The notes: generated from the sequence alone by a model not told the origin. 8,284 nucleotides of DNA from Patescibacteria group bacterium UBA3458 (GCA_002378745.1 DFRR01000004.1:1-8284); one strand, 5' to 3'; counted from the stretch's first letter, positions 1 to 6,020 are shown. Made by a program: numbers and translations.

Positions 1-13
1 AGAGTACTTCCAT
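1..13 (-). CDS. Possible 5' end of a leftward gene (first four codons only)
   Basis: On the minus strand an AAGGAG Shine-Dalgarno (21-26) is followed after 7 nt by an ATG at 13-11, and the frame (Met-Glu-Val-Leu) runs off the left edge. A second in-frame ATG at 19-17 is too close to the ribosome site to be the likely start. The ribosome site is the main evidence; nothing can be said about the product. If real, the gene is divergent from the rightward gene at 202, and 27-201 would be their shared regulatory space. Confidence 0.3.
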
Positions 14-74
14 TTTCATACTCCTTCCAGTCGTTGAAAATTAGGTCGCGCCGAGTCCGGGTCGGAGCGCTTAG

Positions 75-104
75 CATTTTGGAGCACGTAGTGCGAACAA
101 AATG
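75..104. repeat. Imperfect nested inverted repeat in the intergenic region
   Basis: Outer arms CATTTTG (75-81) and CAAAATG (98-104) are complementary. Inside them GCAC (84-87) pairs with GTGC (91-94) around a GTA loop, with a 2/3-nt internal bulge. It lies between the possible divergent gene at the left edge and the gene at 202, so it could be an operator or an RNA hairpin. No function is shown. Apart from this and the two ribosome sites I see nothing definite in 14-201; no convincing sigma70 promoter was found there. Confidence 0.35.
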
Positions 105-189
105 GTTAGCGACTGTGACCAAATCCCTCGCTCACATTGCACATTCCCCATCTTTTGATACCGTACCCACGGACTTGTGTGCAAACTTC

Positions 190-194
190 GGAGG
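190..194 (+). promoter_or_regulatory. Strong Shine-Dalgarno that fixes the start at 202
   Basis: GGAGG lies 7 nt before the ATG at 202. The reading frame stays open upstream to a TTG at 34, but that stretch has no ribosome site, so 202 is the better start. Most leftward genes in this window lack such a site. Confidence 0.75.
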
Positions 195-201
195 CTTTGT
201 A

Positions 202-498
202 ATGAACGAATCGGAAAGACAGCGATGGAGCAAGGTGCTCACCGACATCGTCAAGACTTTCACTCTCAACGGCAAAACCGTCGAAATTGATGATCACTTC
301 GTCTGGGACAGAACGAACGAGCGTCTTCTGTGCTTTCTTATGGATGAAGGCATTGTTCCCCGGAATGAAATCGTCGGGGCAATTCGCTCGAGACTTAACG
401 AGCTTCCAAAAACCGCTCTCTCGGAAGACGATGGCACTGATCCGGCCGCCGACATCCTCAGACAGCTTCGTGGCGAGCAGGAAGTCGTTCCTGCGTGA
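202..498 (+). CDS. Hypothetical protein, 98 aa
   Basis: I do not recognise this protein. It is soluble, with no signal peptide or membrane segment. Its first half mixes polar helix-like sequence with a short hydrophobic stretch (ERLLCFLMDEGIV, about residues 41-53), and its C-terminal tail is acidic and polar (LSEDDGTDPAADILRQLRGE). No catalytic motif or metal-binding cluster is visible. The start was chosen because of the GGAGG at 190-194. It is the only protein gene on the plus strand, it stands alone, and it is followed after 12 nt by a clear terminator. Being a real gene is well supported by start and end signals; the function is unknown. Confidence 0.7.
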   Translation: MNESERQRWSKVLTDIVKTFTLNGKTVEIDDHFVWDRTNERLLCFLMDEGIVPRNEIVGAIRSRLNELPKTALSEDDGTDPAADILRQLRGEQEVVPA

Positions 499-510
499 CA
501 CAATCCGAAA

Positions 511-540
511 GGCGCCGTCTCACGACGGCGCCTTTTTCTT
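511..540 (+). terminator. Rho-independent terminator between convergent genes
   Basis: A perfect 9-bp GC-rich stem (511-519 with 524-532, loop TCAC) is followed by TTTTTCTTTT (533-542). It ends the gene at 202-498. On the minus strand the same hairpin follows the antiporter stop (541) but is trailed only by TTT, so it is a weaker terminator in that direction. Confidence 0.9.
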
Positions 541-1560
541 TTAAAACAACCCGAACAGTTTTCCAATAAAGAAGGCGTATATGATGAGGTATAACGCACC
601 TTCATACGAATGAATACGCTGCGAGATACCCGAGAGCACAAAGAAGAGTGTTGCGATAATCAATGTCGGCAAACCAAGTAGTAACGTCGGCGCATCAACC
701 ACCAGTGTCGCAAACAACCCTGGCAACCCAAGTACCAAAAGAATGTTGAATACGTTTGAACCAAAAATATTTCCAAGTGCAACTTCGTACTTCCCCTGTC
801 GAACCGCTTTGACTGAAACAGCAAGCTCCGGCAATGACGTACCAACGGCTACCGCAACGAGAGATATTGCACCGACACCTATCATCAAAATCTCAGACAT
901 ATGTACAACCGATTGCACTAGGTAATTACCACCGGCAACAAGTGCGCCAAGACCAACGATGAGCCACACGAAGTCACGAACGGTAACGTGTTTGCTTGCC
1001 TCACGCTTTGGGTCATCCCCGATATCAGTGATTTCAATCTTTGGAAACGCTTCTTTGTTCTCGAAGGCAAATAGCTGCGTCACTGCACCATCTTTCTCTC
1101 CACTTGCACCACCGTTTCGAATTGAGTATGCCAAAAACACGGCGAATGCGAGTATGAGGAAGATGGCTTCAGCAAACGTGACAGAGCCGTCAAACATGAC
1201 GACCACGCCAAGTGTGGTGGTGATCGCGAGAAGTGGAATATCGAGATCAATTAAGTTCTTGCTGACCGCGAGTTTGCCACCGACGATTGCTCCTATTCCT
1301 ACAATCAACAAGATGTTTGCGATGTTCGAACCAATAACGTTTGCAGCAACGAGCTCGCTCGCTCCCTGCAAGACCGCCGCGAGACTCGACGCGAGCTCCG
1401 GTAGTGATGTACCAAGACCGACGATAACCACACCGACGACGAATGAGGAAAGCCCCATTGCGAGTCCTATTTTCTCTGCACTGTCGAGAAACCAGTCAGC
1501 CCCTTTAACAACCAAAACGAGAGATGCGACAAAAATGACTGCCCAGATGATTAGTTCCAT
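541..1560 (-). CDS. Calcium/sodium antiporter (CaCA superfamily, YrbG-like)
   Basis: Inner-membrane exchanger expected to move Ca2+ out against Na+ or H+. The 339-aa length is near the usual size of bacterial YrbG-type members. Both hallmark alpha repeats are present in inverted-topology halves: GTSLPEL at 50-56 with GSNIAN at 77-82, and GTSLPEL at 240-246 with GSNVFN at 267-272. These supply the conserved ion-binding Glu55 and Glu245 and the nearby Asn residues. About ten hydrophobic segments flank a polar cytoplasmic loop (about 148-192, rich in Glu, Asp and Lys). The gene is monocistronic: it follows tRNA-Arg and two hairpins, and converges on the gene at 202. No Shine-Dalgarno is visible, but an extended -10 box sits 9 nt before the ATG. 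The family call is secure; ion preference is inferred from the family. Confidence 0.93.
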   Translation of the reverse strand: MELIIWAVIFVASLVLVVKGADWFLDSAEKIGLAMGLSSFVVGVVIVGLGTSLPELASSLAAVLQGASELVAANVIGSNIANILLIVGIGAIVGGKLAVSKNLIDLDIPLLAITTTLGVVVMFDGSVTFAEAIFLILAFAVFLAYSIRNGGASGEKDGAVTQLFAFENKEAFPKIEITDIGDDPKREASKHVTVRDFVWLIVGLGALVAGGNYLVQSVVHMSEILMIGVGAISLVAVAVGTSLPELAVSVKAVRQGKYEVALGNIFGSNVFNILLVLGLPGLFATLVVDAPTLLLGLPTLIIATLFFVLSGISQRIHSYEGALYLIIYAFFIGKLFGLF

Positions 1561-1569
1561 GTGGAGTGT

Positions 1570-1578
1570 ATTGTAGCA
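1570..1578 (-). promoter_or_regulatory. Extended -10 promoter of the antiporter gene
   Basis: Read on the minus strand this is TGC-TACAAT, ending 9 nt before the ATG at 1560. A start of transcription 6-7 nt downstream would leave only about 3 nt of leader. No good -35 hexamer is seen at 16-18 nt, as is usual when an extended -10 is present. The same arrangement precedes the HNH gene and pilM. Confidence 0.55.
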
Positions 1579-1601
1579 TGCCGTGACTTGCGCAACAGCA
1601 C

Positions 1602-1623
1602 GAAAGCAAAGTATTTTGCTTTC
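1602..1623. repeat. Perfect 9-bp hairpin downstream of tRNA-Arg
   Basis: GAAAGCAAA (1602-1610) and TTTGCTTTC (1615-1623) are perfect complements around a GTAT loop. It is the second of two back-to-back hairpins between tRNA-Arg and the antiporter promoter. On the minus strand it lies downstream of the tRNA and may help stop or trim the tRNA transcript. Its stem is A/T-rich and no U-run follows, so a standard terminator is not clear. Confidence 0.5.
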
Positions 1624-1657
1624 TAAACAAAGGCATCCAGACGGATGTCTTTGTTTA
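1624..1657 (-). terminator. Likely terminator or trailer hairpin of tRNA-Arg
   Basis: A 15-bp stem (1624-1638 with 1643-1657, loop AGAC on the plus strand) has a single mismatch at 1633/1648. It begins 6 nt after the tRNA 3' end in the direction of tRNA transcription, and its 3' arm in that direction is T-rich (CTTTGTTTA). No separate T-run follows, so it may act as a processing or weak termination structure. In minus-strand RNA the mismatch is A-C; in plus-strand RNA it would be a G-U pair. Confidence 0.5.
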
Positions 1658-1663
1658 TTATTG

Positions 1664-1735
1664 TGTCCCCACCAGGAGTCGAACCCAGATCGAGAGGATA
1701 GAAGCCTCTTGTTTTATCCATTAAACTATGGGGAC
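1664..1735 (-). tRNA. tRNA-Arg (anticodon UCU)
   Basis: A 72-nt cloverleaf on the minus strand. The acceptor stem pairs GTCCCCA with TGGGGAC, with discriminator A73. The D arm is GTTT/AAAC and the anticodon stem AGAGG/CCTCT with loop CTTCTAT, giving anticodon TCT (1702-1700), which reads AGA and AGG. The T loop is TTCGACT. The T stem has two G-U pairs. CCA is not encoded; CAA follows. The first ten bases overlap the 3' end of the HNH gene. No convincing separate promoter was found, so it may be cotranscribed with that gene. Confidence 0.95.
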
Positions 1736-2046
1736 TTTCTTGATATGGTTCTCCCAAAACATCCGAATTGCATGTAGGTTTTTCTCCTATGACAATTCGC
1801 GCACCGTATTTCACATTTCTCTATCTCCTTGAGAACTGAGTTCCAAGAGTAATGTCCAGATAGCATTTTTGCAACAGATTTAAACTTTGAATTAGGATCA
1901 ATGTGGTCAAATTCTAAAACAATCGGGTCACTTTCTTCACAGTCAGCACATTTCTTTGTGGATAGAAACTCGAGAACTCTCTCCCTGATTCTAACTCTAT
2001 GTCGTTTTTGCGCAGCGTACAAATCCTCTCTTTTCTTGTAAACCAT
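1726..2046 (-). CDS. HNH endonuclease, 106 aa
   Basis: Small HNH nuclease with the zinc-stabilised beta-beta-alpha metal fold: CxxC at Cys33/Cys36, the catalytic LEFDHIDP motif (Asp47, His48), a central Asn69, and CxxCHxxK at Cys82, Cys85, His86. The N-terminus is a basic helix (residues 4-22) that could bind DNA. These proteins nick or cut DNA as free-standing homing-type, phage or restriction enzymes; which role applies here cannot be told. No partner methylase or phage gene is adjacent. The start at 2046 is supported by a TGC-TATAAT box ending 6 nt before it, so the mRNA is probably leaderless. The stop TAG is read from bases 8-10 of tRNA-Arg, so the last residues come from the tRNA 5' end. 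Confidence 0.85.
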   Translation of the reverse strand: MVYKKREDLYAAQKRHRVRIRERVLEFLSTKKCADCEESDPIVLEFDHIDPNSKFKSVAKMLSGHYSWNSVLKEIEKCEIRCANCHRRKTYMQFGCFGRTISRKSP

Positions 2047-2052
2047 TGCTAG

Positions 2053-2061
2053 ATTATAGCA
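2053..2061 (-). promoter_or_regulatory. Extended -10 promoter of the HNH gene
   Basis: Read on the minus strand this is TGC-TATAAT, a perfect -10 hexamer with the extended TG, ending 6 nt before the ATG at 2046. The predicted +1 falls on or next to the A of ATG, which makes a leaderless transcript. No clear -35 box is present. The 2047-2107 spacer otherwise holds only a weak 4-bp GAGC/GCTC hairpin. Confidence 0.65.
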
Positions 2062-2107
2062 TCAAATTCTAATCTTCTTTGAGCAGGGAGCTCTCACTAG
2101 AAATTTG

Positions 2108-2446
2108 CTATCTGCCCGGATCAATAATCGTCGGTGGATTCTGTCTGAGGCTATCAAATGTTGCAGTTCGTGTTTGGTATGCCTCCAGCGCCTTCTCTAA
2201 GGCGTCACGACTTATCGTAGAACCGCCGCCGGTTTGTCCAAAGAGACCCGTTTCTTGTGTCGTTGCACCACGGAACGTAAACCATGCGACACTCACGTTC
2301 GCAATAGTAATGCATAGCGCTACCACCAAAATGAGATACCAATGTACCGCGGGAGTTGGCGTCTTGCGTAACATCTCAAACAATCGTGCAAAGAAACGAT
2401 ATTTGCCAAGACGAACGTATATTTTTTCAAATGAGCTTCTAAACAT
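2108..2446 (-). CDS. Single-pass membrane protein, fourth gene of the pilus cluster, 112 aa
   Basis: Not assigned to a named family. The N-terminus is basic (residues 1-32, many Arg and Lys), followed by one membrane helix (about 36-57). Next come a Thr/Gly-rich linker (61-79), a short charged helix (about 81-102) and a tail ending PTIIDPGR. The positive-inside rule places the short N-terminal part in the cytoplasm and the C-terminal half outside. It begins 5 nt after the pilO stop, so it belongs to the same transcript. Its position matches that of pilP in classical pilMNOPQ operons, but it lacks a visible lipobox and resembles PilP only in position. The frame is open upstream to 2509, but that would overlap pilO by 58 nt, so the ATG at 2446 was chosen. 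No Shine-Dalgarno is visible. Confidence 0.75.
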   Translation of the reverse strand: MFRSSFEKIYVRLGKYRFFARLFEMLRKTPTPAVHWYLILVVALCITIANVSVAWFTFRGATTQETGLFGQTGGGSTISRDALEKALEAYQTRTATFDSLRQNPPTIIDPGR

Positions 2447-2451
2447 AGTTT

Positions 2452-3006
2452 TTATGATACATCGGGCCGTATCAGCCGCAGCACCGTGATATGAAATGTG
2501 CCGTTCCATGCACGATCTTTTGCATCTTGTGTTATCTGAACTTTCTGTACCTGTACTGCAGCTGGGAAGGTTTCGAGCAGTTGCAATAAGTAGAACAATT
2601 CTTGCAGGGCTCCCTCACTGCTAAGCACCAGACGCAACGGTACAATCCGTTCATCTGTATCAATCGCTTCCTCTGCACTCACCGACTGTACCGTAATTGG
2701 TGCACCAACATATATCCCAAGCTCTTCGACATTACCCAAGAACGTGACAATGTCTTCCTCTCTGAGAAAGTAGCTATCGAGCTCGGCTCGCTCCATCTCG
2801 GTGTCGCGAATAATGCGTCGTACTGTTTGTGTATGTGCATTTCTTGCAGCAACAAAACGTGCGTCCTCAGCGGTATTTGTCACCTCACTAAGCGTATGTC
2901 GCACCTCGAGAAAGAGCCATACATACGCCGATGTCGCCGCAAGCAGCGTTAACATCCCGGCACATACGAGTATTGTTAGTGAAGTATTTTTTGATGCGGT
3001 TTTCAT
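2452..3006 (-). CDS. pilO: PilO-like type IV pilus assembly protein
   Basis: Inner-membrane protein expected to pair with PilN and align the pilus machine. The 184 residues show the PilO layout: a short cytoplasmic start (1-9), one membrane helix (about 10-33), a polar helical stretch that could be a coiled coil (about 35-80) and a C-terminal domain with alternating strands and helices (about 95-184) consistent with the ferredoxin-like fold. Its ATG overlaps the pilN stop as ATGA, so translation is probably coupled. The assignment rests on architecture and gene order, since PilO sequences are poorly conserved. Confidence 0.78.
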   Translation of the reverse strand: MKTASKNTSLTILVCAGMLTLLAATSAYVWLFLEVRHTLSEVTNTAEDARFVAARNAHTQTVRRIIRDTEMERAELDSYFLREEDIVTFLGNVEELGIYVGAPITVQSVSAEEAIDTDERIVPLRLVLSSEGALQELFYLLQLLETFPAAVQVQKVQITQDAKDRAWNGTFHITVLRLIRPDVS

Positions 3007-3560
3007 GATTCAGGATCAAATTGGACAGTGAGCGAAAATGGCAAAATTGCACCGCTGGCTAAATCGGACACCGGGAGTGTTACGCCGGTAAAGGCTGGGT
3101 CTGCGCGAAGTGTCTGCACAAATGCGTTAAGAGATGTTCTGTCTCGTGCTTCTCCTGAGATACGTAGATTGAGCATTGACGTCTTACCTTCCCCCACTTC
3201 GTAGAGAAACTCACTGATGATGATGTGCTCTGCGTGTGATTGCCAGTCACGCATGATCTGCTCTATTGCACGCGTTGCGTGTCTGTTGTTGCTGCTCAAT
3301 AATAATTCTGTTTGTGTGTTAACGACACGTGCCGTTTTTGTCGCGCCATCACGCTCAGTTGCATCTTGTGTATTTGCCTGTACCTCTTGGTAACGTACCG
3401 CTTCATTGAGATCGGTACGCGCTGAAAGATATGCCGGTATCAACGAAACGCTTCCAATGAGCATTGCTGCAGCAAACATGAACGTGAACGTGATGCCTAA
3501 TCGCAAATAATAGTTGCGTCGCAGTGCATCTCGTTCATATGGTGGAAGTACGTTTGCCAT
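3003..3560 (-). CDS. pilN: PilN-like type IV pilus assembly protein
   Basis: Inner-membrane partner of PilO whose cytoplasmic N-terminus binds PilM. The start MANVLPPYERDALRRNYYLR carries the short NxLPP motif that in PilN docks onto PilM. One membrane helix follows (about 21-44), then a long polar helix (about 45-110) and a C-terminal domain with the strand/helix pattern of PilN (about 115-185). The gene begins 4 nt after the pilM stop and overlaps pilO by 4 nt, so the three genes are one transcript. No clear Shine-Dalgarno precedes the ATG; coupling from pilM is likely. Confidence 0.82.
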   Translation of the reverse strand: MANVLPPYERDALRRNYYLRLGITFTFMFAAAMLIGSVSLIPAYLSARTDLNEAVRYQEVQANTQDATERDGATKTARVVNTQTELLLSSNNRHATRAIEQIMRDWQSHAEHIIISEFLYEVGEGKTSMLNLRISGEARDRTSLNAFVQTLRADPAFTGVTLPVSDLASGAILPFSLTVQFDPES

Positions 3561-3564
3561 ATCA

Positions 3565-4650
3565 CTACATTACGTCACGTAAAATAAGTCCCGCGGTGGT
3601 CGCTGCTTGCCAAGAAATGACACGAGGAATTTTTGGAATATGTTTGTCAGTACTAAACATGTTCCCCCATACATCAGCGACATGTACCGGTACCTGCAAT
3701 GTACTCGAAACCTGCTCAGGCAATCCCTTAAGTCCAACTGCACCCCCACACAAAAAGATGTTTTTGATGCCTGCAATGCGATTTCCTTCTTCGTCTCGGC
3801 GAGTGTCCCAATAATGGTAGTGTCGTTGAATTTCCTTCACCAGCATTGTCACCGTTTCCATAAGAATATCTTGCAATGCACTATCTTCACATTCTGCAAT
3901 GCCTTGCTGCCGTTTTATGTCATCAGCCTCCTCTTCAGAAACGTTGTAGTGCTTCATAATTGCCTCGGTTAGTGCGTTACCTCCCACCTTCACCGTTGTA
4001 CTGAACAATGGAATTTGCCCGAGTGCGATAGTAATACCGGTACGAGTGCGGCCAAAATCAATAATCATTGAAACACCGTCTGACGTAACTGGAACAATAG
4101 AGCGTGCGATGGATTGCGCCTCGAGTTCGAACCCCTTAACGCGGAAACCGCTTTGCTCAAATGCTTCTTTGTAGCCATCAATGATGTCACGCGGAAAAAC
4201 AGTCACACTAATGTCGGTAACCGGACCGCGTCGCCGCAAAATATCGTAATTAAACACTGCGTTGTCAGCGAGAATTGGTGCGTGTTCACTCAAAGAAAAT
4301 TCGATTACCTGCAGAATATCTTTGTCTTTGTGTGTTGTCGGTACTTCAAGCGTATACAAATATACGAGCTCTTCCGGTAGTGACGCATTCACGAACGTAC
4401 GCGCATGTTTCTCGTGCAGTTCATTAAGCGCTTCGGACAATCCGGTAACATCTTGCACGACCCCATTCTCTACGATGCCTTTCCCGAGGCGAACGGAATC
4501 AAACATGCCCGGCACAAGCCCGGCGGGTGTATACGCTGCATCAAGATATTTTATTGAGGTGTCAGAAATATCGACGCCGGCTGCTGGCATCGAAAGAAAT
4601 TCCGGCGGCGGAAAGAACGCTGCAATTTTGTGTGTATGCAGACCCTGCAT
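3565..4650 (-). CDS. pilM: PilM-like actin-fold ATPase of the type IV pilus
   Basis: Cytoplasmic actin/FtsA-like protein that holds PilN and links the pilus platform to the motor. From the ATG at 4650 it has 361 residues, close to the family norm. The nucleotide-binding segments are visible: phosphate-1 GVDISDTSIKYL (about 25-36), phosphate-2 IDFGRTRTGITI (about 198-209) and the adenosine motif FLCGGAVGLKGLP (about 300-312). A GTG at 4680 would add ten residues, but 4650 is preferred because a TGC-TATACT box ends 7 nt before it and because the 4680 start would lie upstream of that promoter. It leads the pilMNO transcript. Strongly supported as PilM. Confidence 0.9.
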   Translation of the reverse strand: MQGLHTHKIAAFFPPPEFLSMPAAGVDISDTSIKYLDAAYTPAGLVPGMFDSVRLGKGIVENGVVQDVTGLSEALNELHEKHARTFVNASLPEELVYLYTLEVPTTHKDKDILQVIEFSLSEHAPILADNAVFNYDILRRRGPVTDISVTVFPRDIIDGYKEAFEQSGFRVKGFELEAQSIARSIVPVTSDGVSMIIDFGRTRTGITIALGQIPLFSTTVKVGGNALTEAIMKHYNVSEEEADDIKRQQGIAECEDSALQDILMETVTMLVKEIQRHYHYWDTRRDEEGNRIAGIKNIFLCGGAVGLKGLPEQVSSTLQVPVHVADVWGNMFSTDKHIPKIPRVISWQAATTAGLILRDVM

Positions 4651-4657
4651 GTGAGTA

Positions 4658-4666
4658 AGTATAGCA
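4658..4666 (-). promoter_or_regulatory. Extended -10 promoter of the pilM operon
   Basis: Read on the minus strand this is TGC-TATACT, ending 7 nt before the ATG at 4650. It implies a leaderless or nearly leaderless pilM mRNA and decides the pilM start. No strong -35 is seen. The upstream spacer (4667-4702) has a small 5-bp hairpin (4688-4701) without a T-run, so upstream transcripts may also read through. Confidence 0.55.
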
Positions 4667-4702
4667 TTGCTTACTGACACGAGTTACCGTGTTTATACAC
4701 GA

Positions 4703-5290
4703 TTACCAGAAAAAATAATATGTGGAGAATCCAACAACGAGTGCAACACCAACGACAGTTGTATACCACCAGAATCGTCGCATGAAGTGTGCTGCGTTAT
4801 CACCGAATACTTTCGCTACGTATGCAACAAGCAAGTAGCGCGCGTAGCGCCCGACAACAGTCGCCACAATGAATGGAATGAAGTGTGCTTTTGTGAAGCC
4901 GGCAGCGAGTACCGCGACTTTAAATGGTATCGGGGTGAATGCCGCGGTTAGCGTAAAAAGGAAGATGCCTTCATGGATGAGCTCTGTCGCCTGCTGCATG
5001 TACTCACCAAGATGGTAGAACGCGATAATGCGCACGCCGAGTGTTTCATATAGCGCCGCGCCCACAACGTAACCAAATACTGCTCCGGCAATTGAGGTAA
5101 TCGCAGCGATAGACGCAAATGCAAACCAGCGATGCTTGTGTGCAAACACCATTGCCACAAGAAAGGGATCCGGTGGAATAAACGAGACGCTACTCTCGGC
5201 GAATGACAAAAAACCAAGAAGTAGTCGCGCTTGTACAGTGTCAGCCTTCAATACAAACCACGCACGTAACCGAGTCAGATACGCCATCAT
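4703..5290 (-). CDS. YqaA/VTT-domain (DedA-related) membrane protein
   Basis: Polytopic inner-membrane protein of the VTT (DedA/SNARE-associated) superfamily, whose characterised members act in lipid scrambling or flipping and envelope homeostasis. It has 195 residues, like other YqaA proteins. The signature elements are present: an acidic Glu32 before the re-entrant loop SFIPPDPFL (36-44), a glycine-rich helix (about 62-80), and the second re-entrant loop FTPIPFKV (118-125) followed by GRYARY (147-152). Hydrophobic segments lie at about 55-80, 106-131, 136-160 and 175-194. The start (5290) is 2 nt after the stop of the tRNA-binding gene, with a GGGGA sequence about 7 nt upstream. A second ATG directly follows the first. 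The substrate is not deducible. Confidence 0.85.
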   Translation of the reverse strand: MMAYLTRLRAWFVLKADTVQARLLLGFLSFAESSVSFIPPDPFLVAMVFAHKHRWFAFASIAAITSIAGAVFGYVVGAALYETLGVRIIAFYHLGEYMQQATELIHEGIFLFTLTAAFTPIPFKVAVLAAGFTKAHFIPFIVATVVGRYARYLLVAYVAKVFGDNAAHFMRRFWWYTTVVGVALVVGFSTYYFFW

Positions 5291-5292
5291 AG

Positions 5293-5625
5293 TTATTTCC
5301 CCGCCGTCCCCGAGGGAACCGCAATGTCCGGGTGAAGAAGCGCGAACGCATCACCTTCGCCAACCGCCAGAAGCATGCCATTGCTTTCAACACCTTTTAT
5401 GGTTCGTGGTGCGAGATTTACAATGTATGGCAATTGCTTCCCTACTAAGTGTTCCGGTTCGCGGAGATGCGCAATACCCGACACGATGGTTCGCGGTGTC
5501 TCTTCGCCGAAATCAATCATGCACTTAATGAGCTTGTCGGTTTCGGGAACGCGCTCTGCAGCAAGTACTGTGCCAATACGAATGTCTACTTTTGCAAAGT
5601 CATTGATGGAAATTTCATCTTTCAT
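5293..5625 (-). CDS. Stand-alone tRNA-binding OB-fold protein (MetRS C-terminal/EMAPII type)
   Basis: The 110-residue protein is essentially one tRNA-binding domain of the kind attached to methionyl-tRNA synthetase (MetG C-terminus), also found as CsaA and Arc1p/EMAPII. Recognisable parts are DFAKVDIRIGTVLAAERVP (9-27), DKLIKCMIDFG (30-40), RTIVSGIAH (45-53), LPYIVNLAPRTIKGVESNGML (65-85) and the terminal PDIAVPSG loop. It probably acts in trans as a tRNA-delivery subunit for a synthetase, or as a CsaA-like chaperone. It starts 11 nt after ruvX and ends 2 nt before the VTT gene. No Shine-Dalgarno is present; a TAAAAT box ending 8 nt before the ATG, inside the ruvX 3' end, could give an internal leaderless start. 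Confidence 0.88.
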   Translation of the reverse strand: MKDEISINDFAKVDIRIGTVLAAERVPETDKLIKCMIDFGEETPRTIVSGIAHLREPEHLVGKQLPYIVNLAPRTIKGVESNGMLLAVGEGDAFALLHPDIAVPSGTAGK

Positions 5626-5633
5626 GAGTGATT

Positions 5634-5639
5634 ATTTTA
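5634..5639 (-). promoter_or_regulatory. Possible internal -10 box before the tRNA-binding gene
   Basis: TAAAAT on the minus strand matches the -10 consensus at five of six positions and ends 8 nt before the ATG at 5625. It overlaps the ruvX stop codon. It lacks the TGn extension seen elsewhere, and A/T-rich stop regions produce such boxes by chance, so this is tentative. Confidence 0.25.
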
Positions 5640-6020
5640 GTCTTCAGGTGGATGCTTATCAAGAAACGTTTGTAATATCAGCGCTGCCGCTGAAGCGTCC
5701 GCTAGTGCATCAGCAGTATGTCGTTTTGCTTGTGCAGTGGTAAGGAACTCGGGCTCCATGTGCACGTGGTAACCGGCATGAATGAGCGCTTCGGTAAAGT
5801 GATTGATGTGCTCCATCACCGGGTTATCTTCCCCTTTGAACCCGAGTGAATGCCCCATCACAATCGCAATAATTCCTTCATCTTCGAGCAGTTGTTTGAT
5901 CTTCTCAAACAAATACATGTCATTAGGCTCAACCGAGTGCGGAAATGCAATCGTGCCCGCATCGTCAGAGAATGCGATGCCAACTTTCTTTGTACCGTAG
6001 TCTATTCCGAGATACTTCAT
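5637..6020 (-). CDS. ruvX: RuvX (YqgF) Holliday junction resolvase-like nuclease
   Basis: RNase H-fold nuclease of the YqgF family, involved in resolving Holliday junctions and, in E. coli, in 16S rRNA 5' maturation. The 127 residues are a usual length. The N-terminal motif GIDYGTKKVGIAFSD (5-19) provides catalytic Asp7. The middle strand and glycine motif are IVMGHSLGFKGEDNPV (53-68). EPEFLTTAQAK (89-99) stands where most members have DERxTT, and ADASAAALILQTFLD (107-121) supplies the last acidic residue, Asp108. The start ATG overlaps the GIY-YIG stop (ATGA) and lies inside a 17-bp repeat. A polar tail KHPPED ends the protein. The family call is firm; the altered DER motif is typical of a divergent lineage. 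Confidence 0.9.
   Translation of the reverse strand: MKYLGIDYGTKKVGIAFSDDAGTIAFPHSVEPNDMYLFEKIKQLLEDEGIIAIVMGHSLGFKGEDNPVMEHINHFTEALIHAGYHVHMEPEFLTTAQAKRHTADALADASAAALILQTFLDKHPPED

Noticed and set aside
34..201. N-terminal extension of the 98-aa gene to a TTG at 34
   Set aside because: There is no ribosome site before 34, while GGAGG at 190-194 is ideally placed for the ATG at 202.
959..1576. 205-codon open frame on the plus strand
   Set aside because: It lies wholly antisense to the antiporter gene, whose alpha repeats are unmistakable. The translated product is low-complexity and unlike any protein.
1623..1814. Leftward 63-codon frame across tRNA-Arg
   Set aside because: It is a translation of the tRNA itself plus the 3' end of the HNH gene in another frame.
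4688..4701. Small hairpin between the VTT gene and pilM as a terminator
   Set aside because: The stem is only 5 bp (CGTGT/ACACG) and lacks a T-run.
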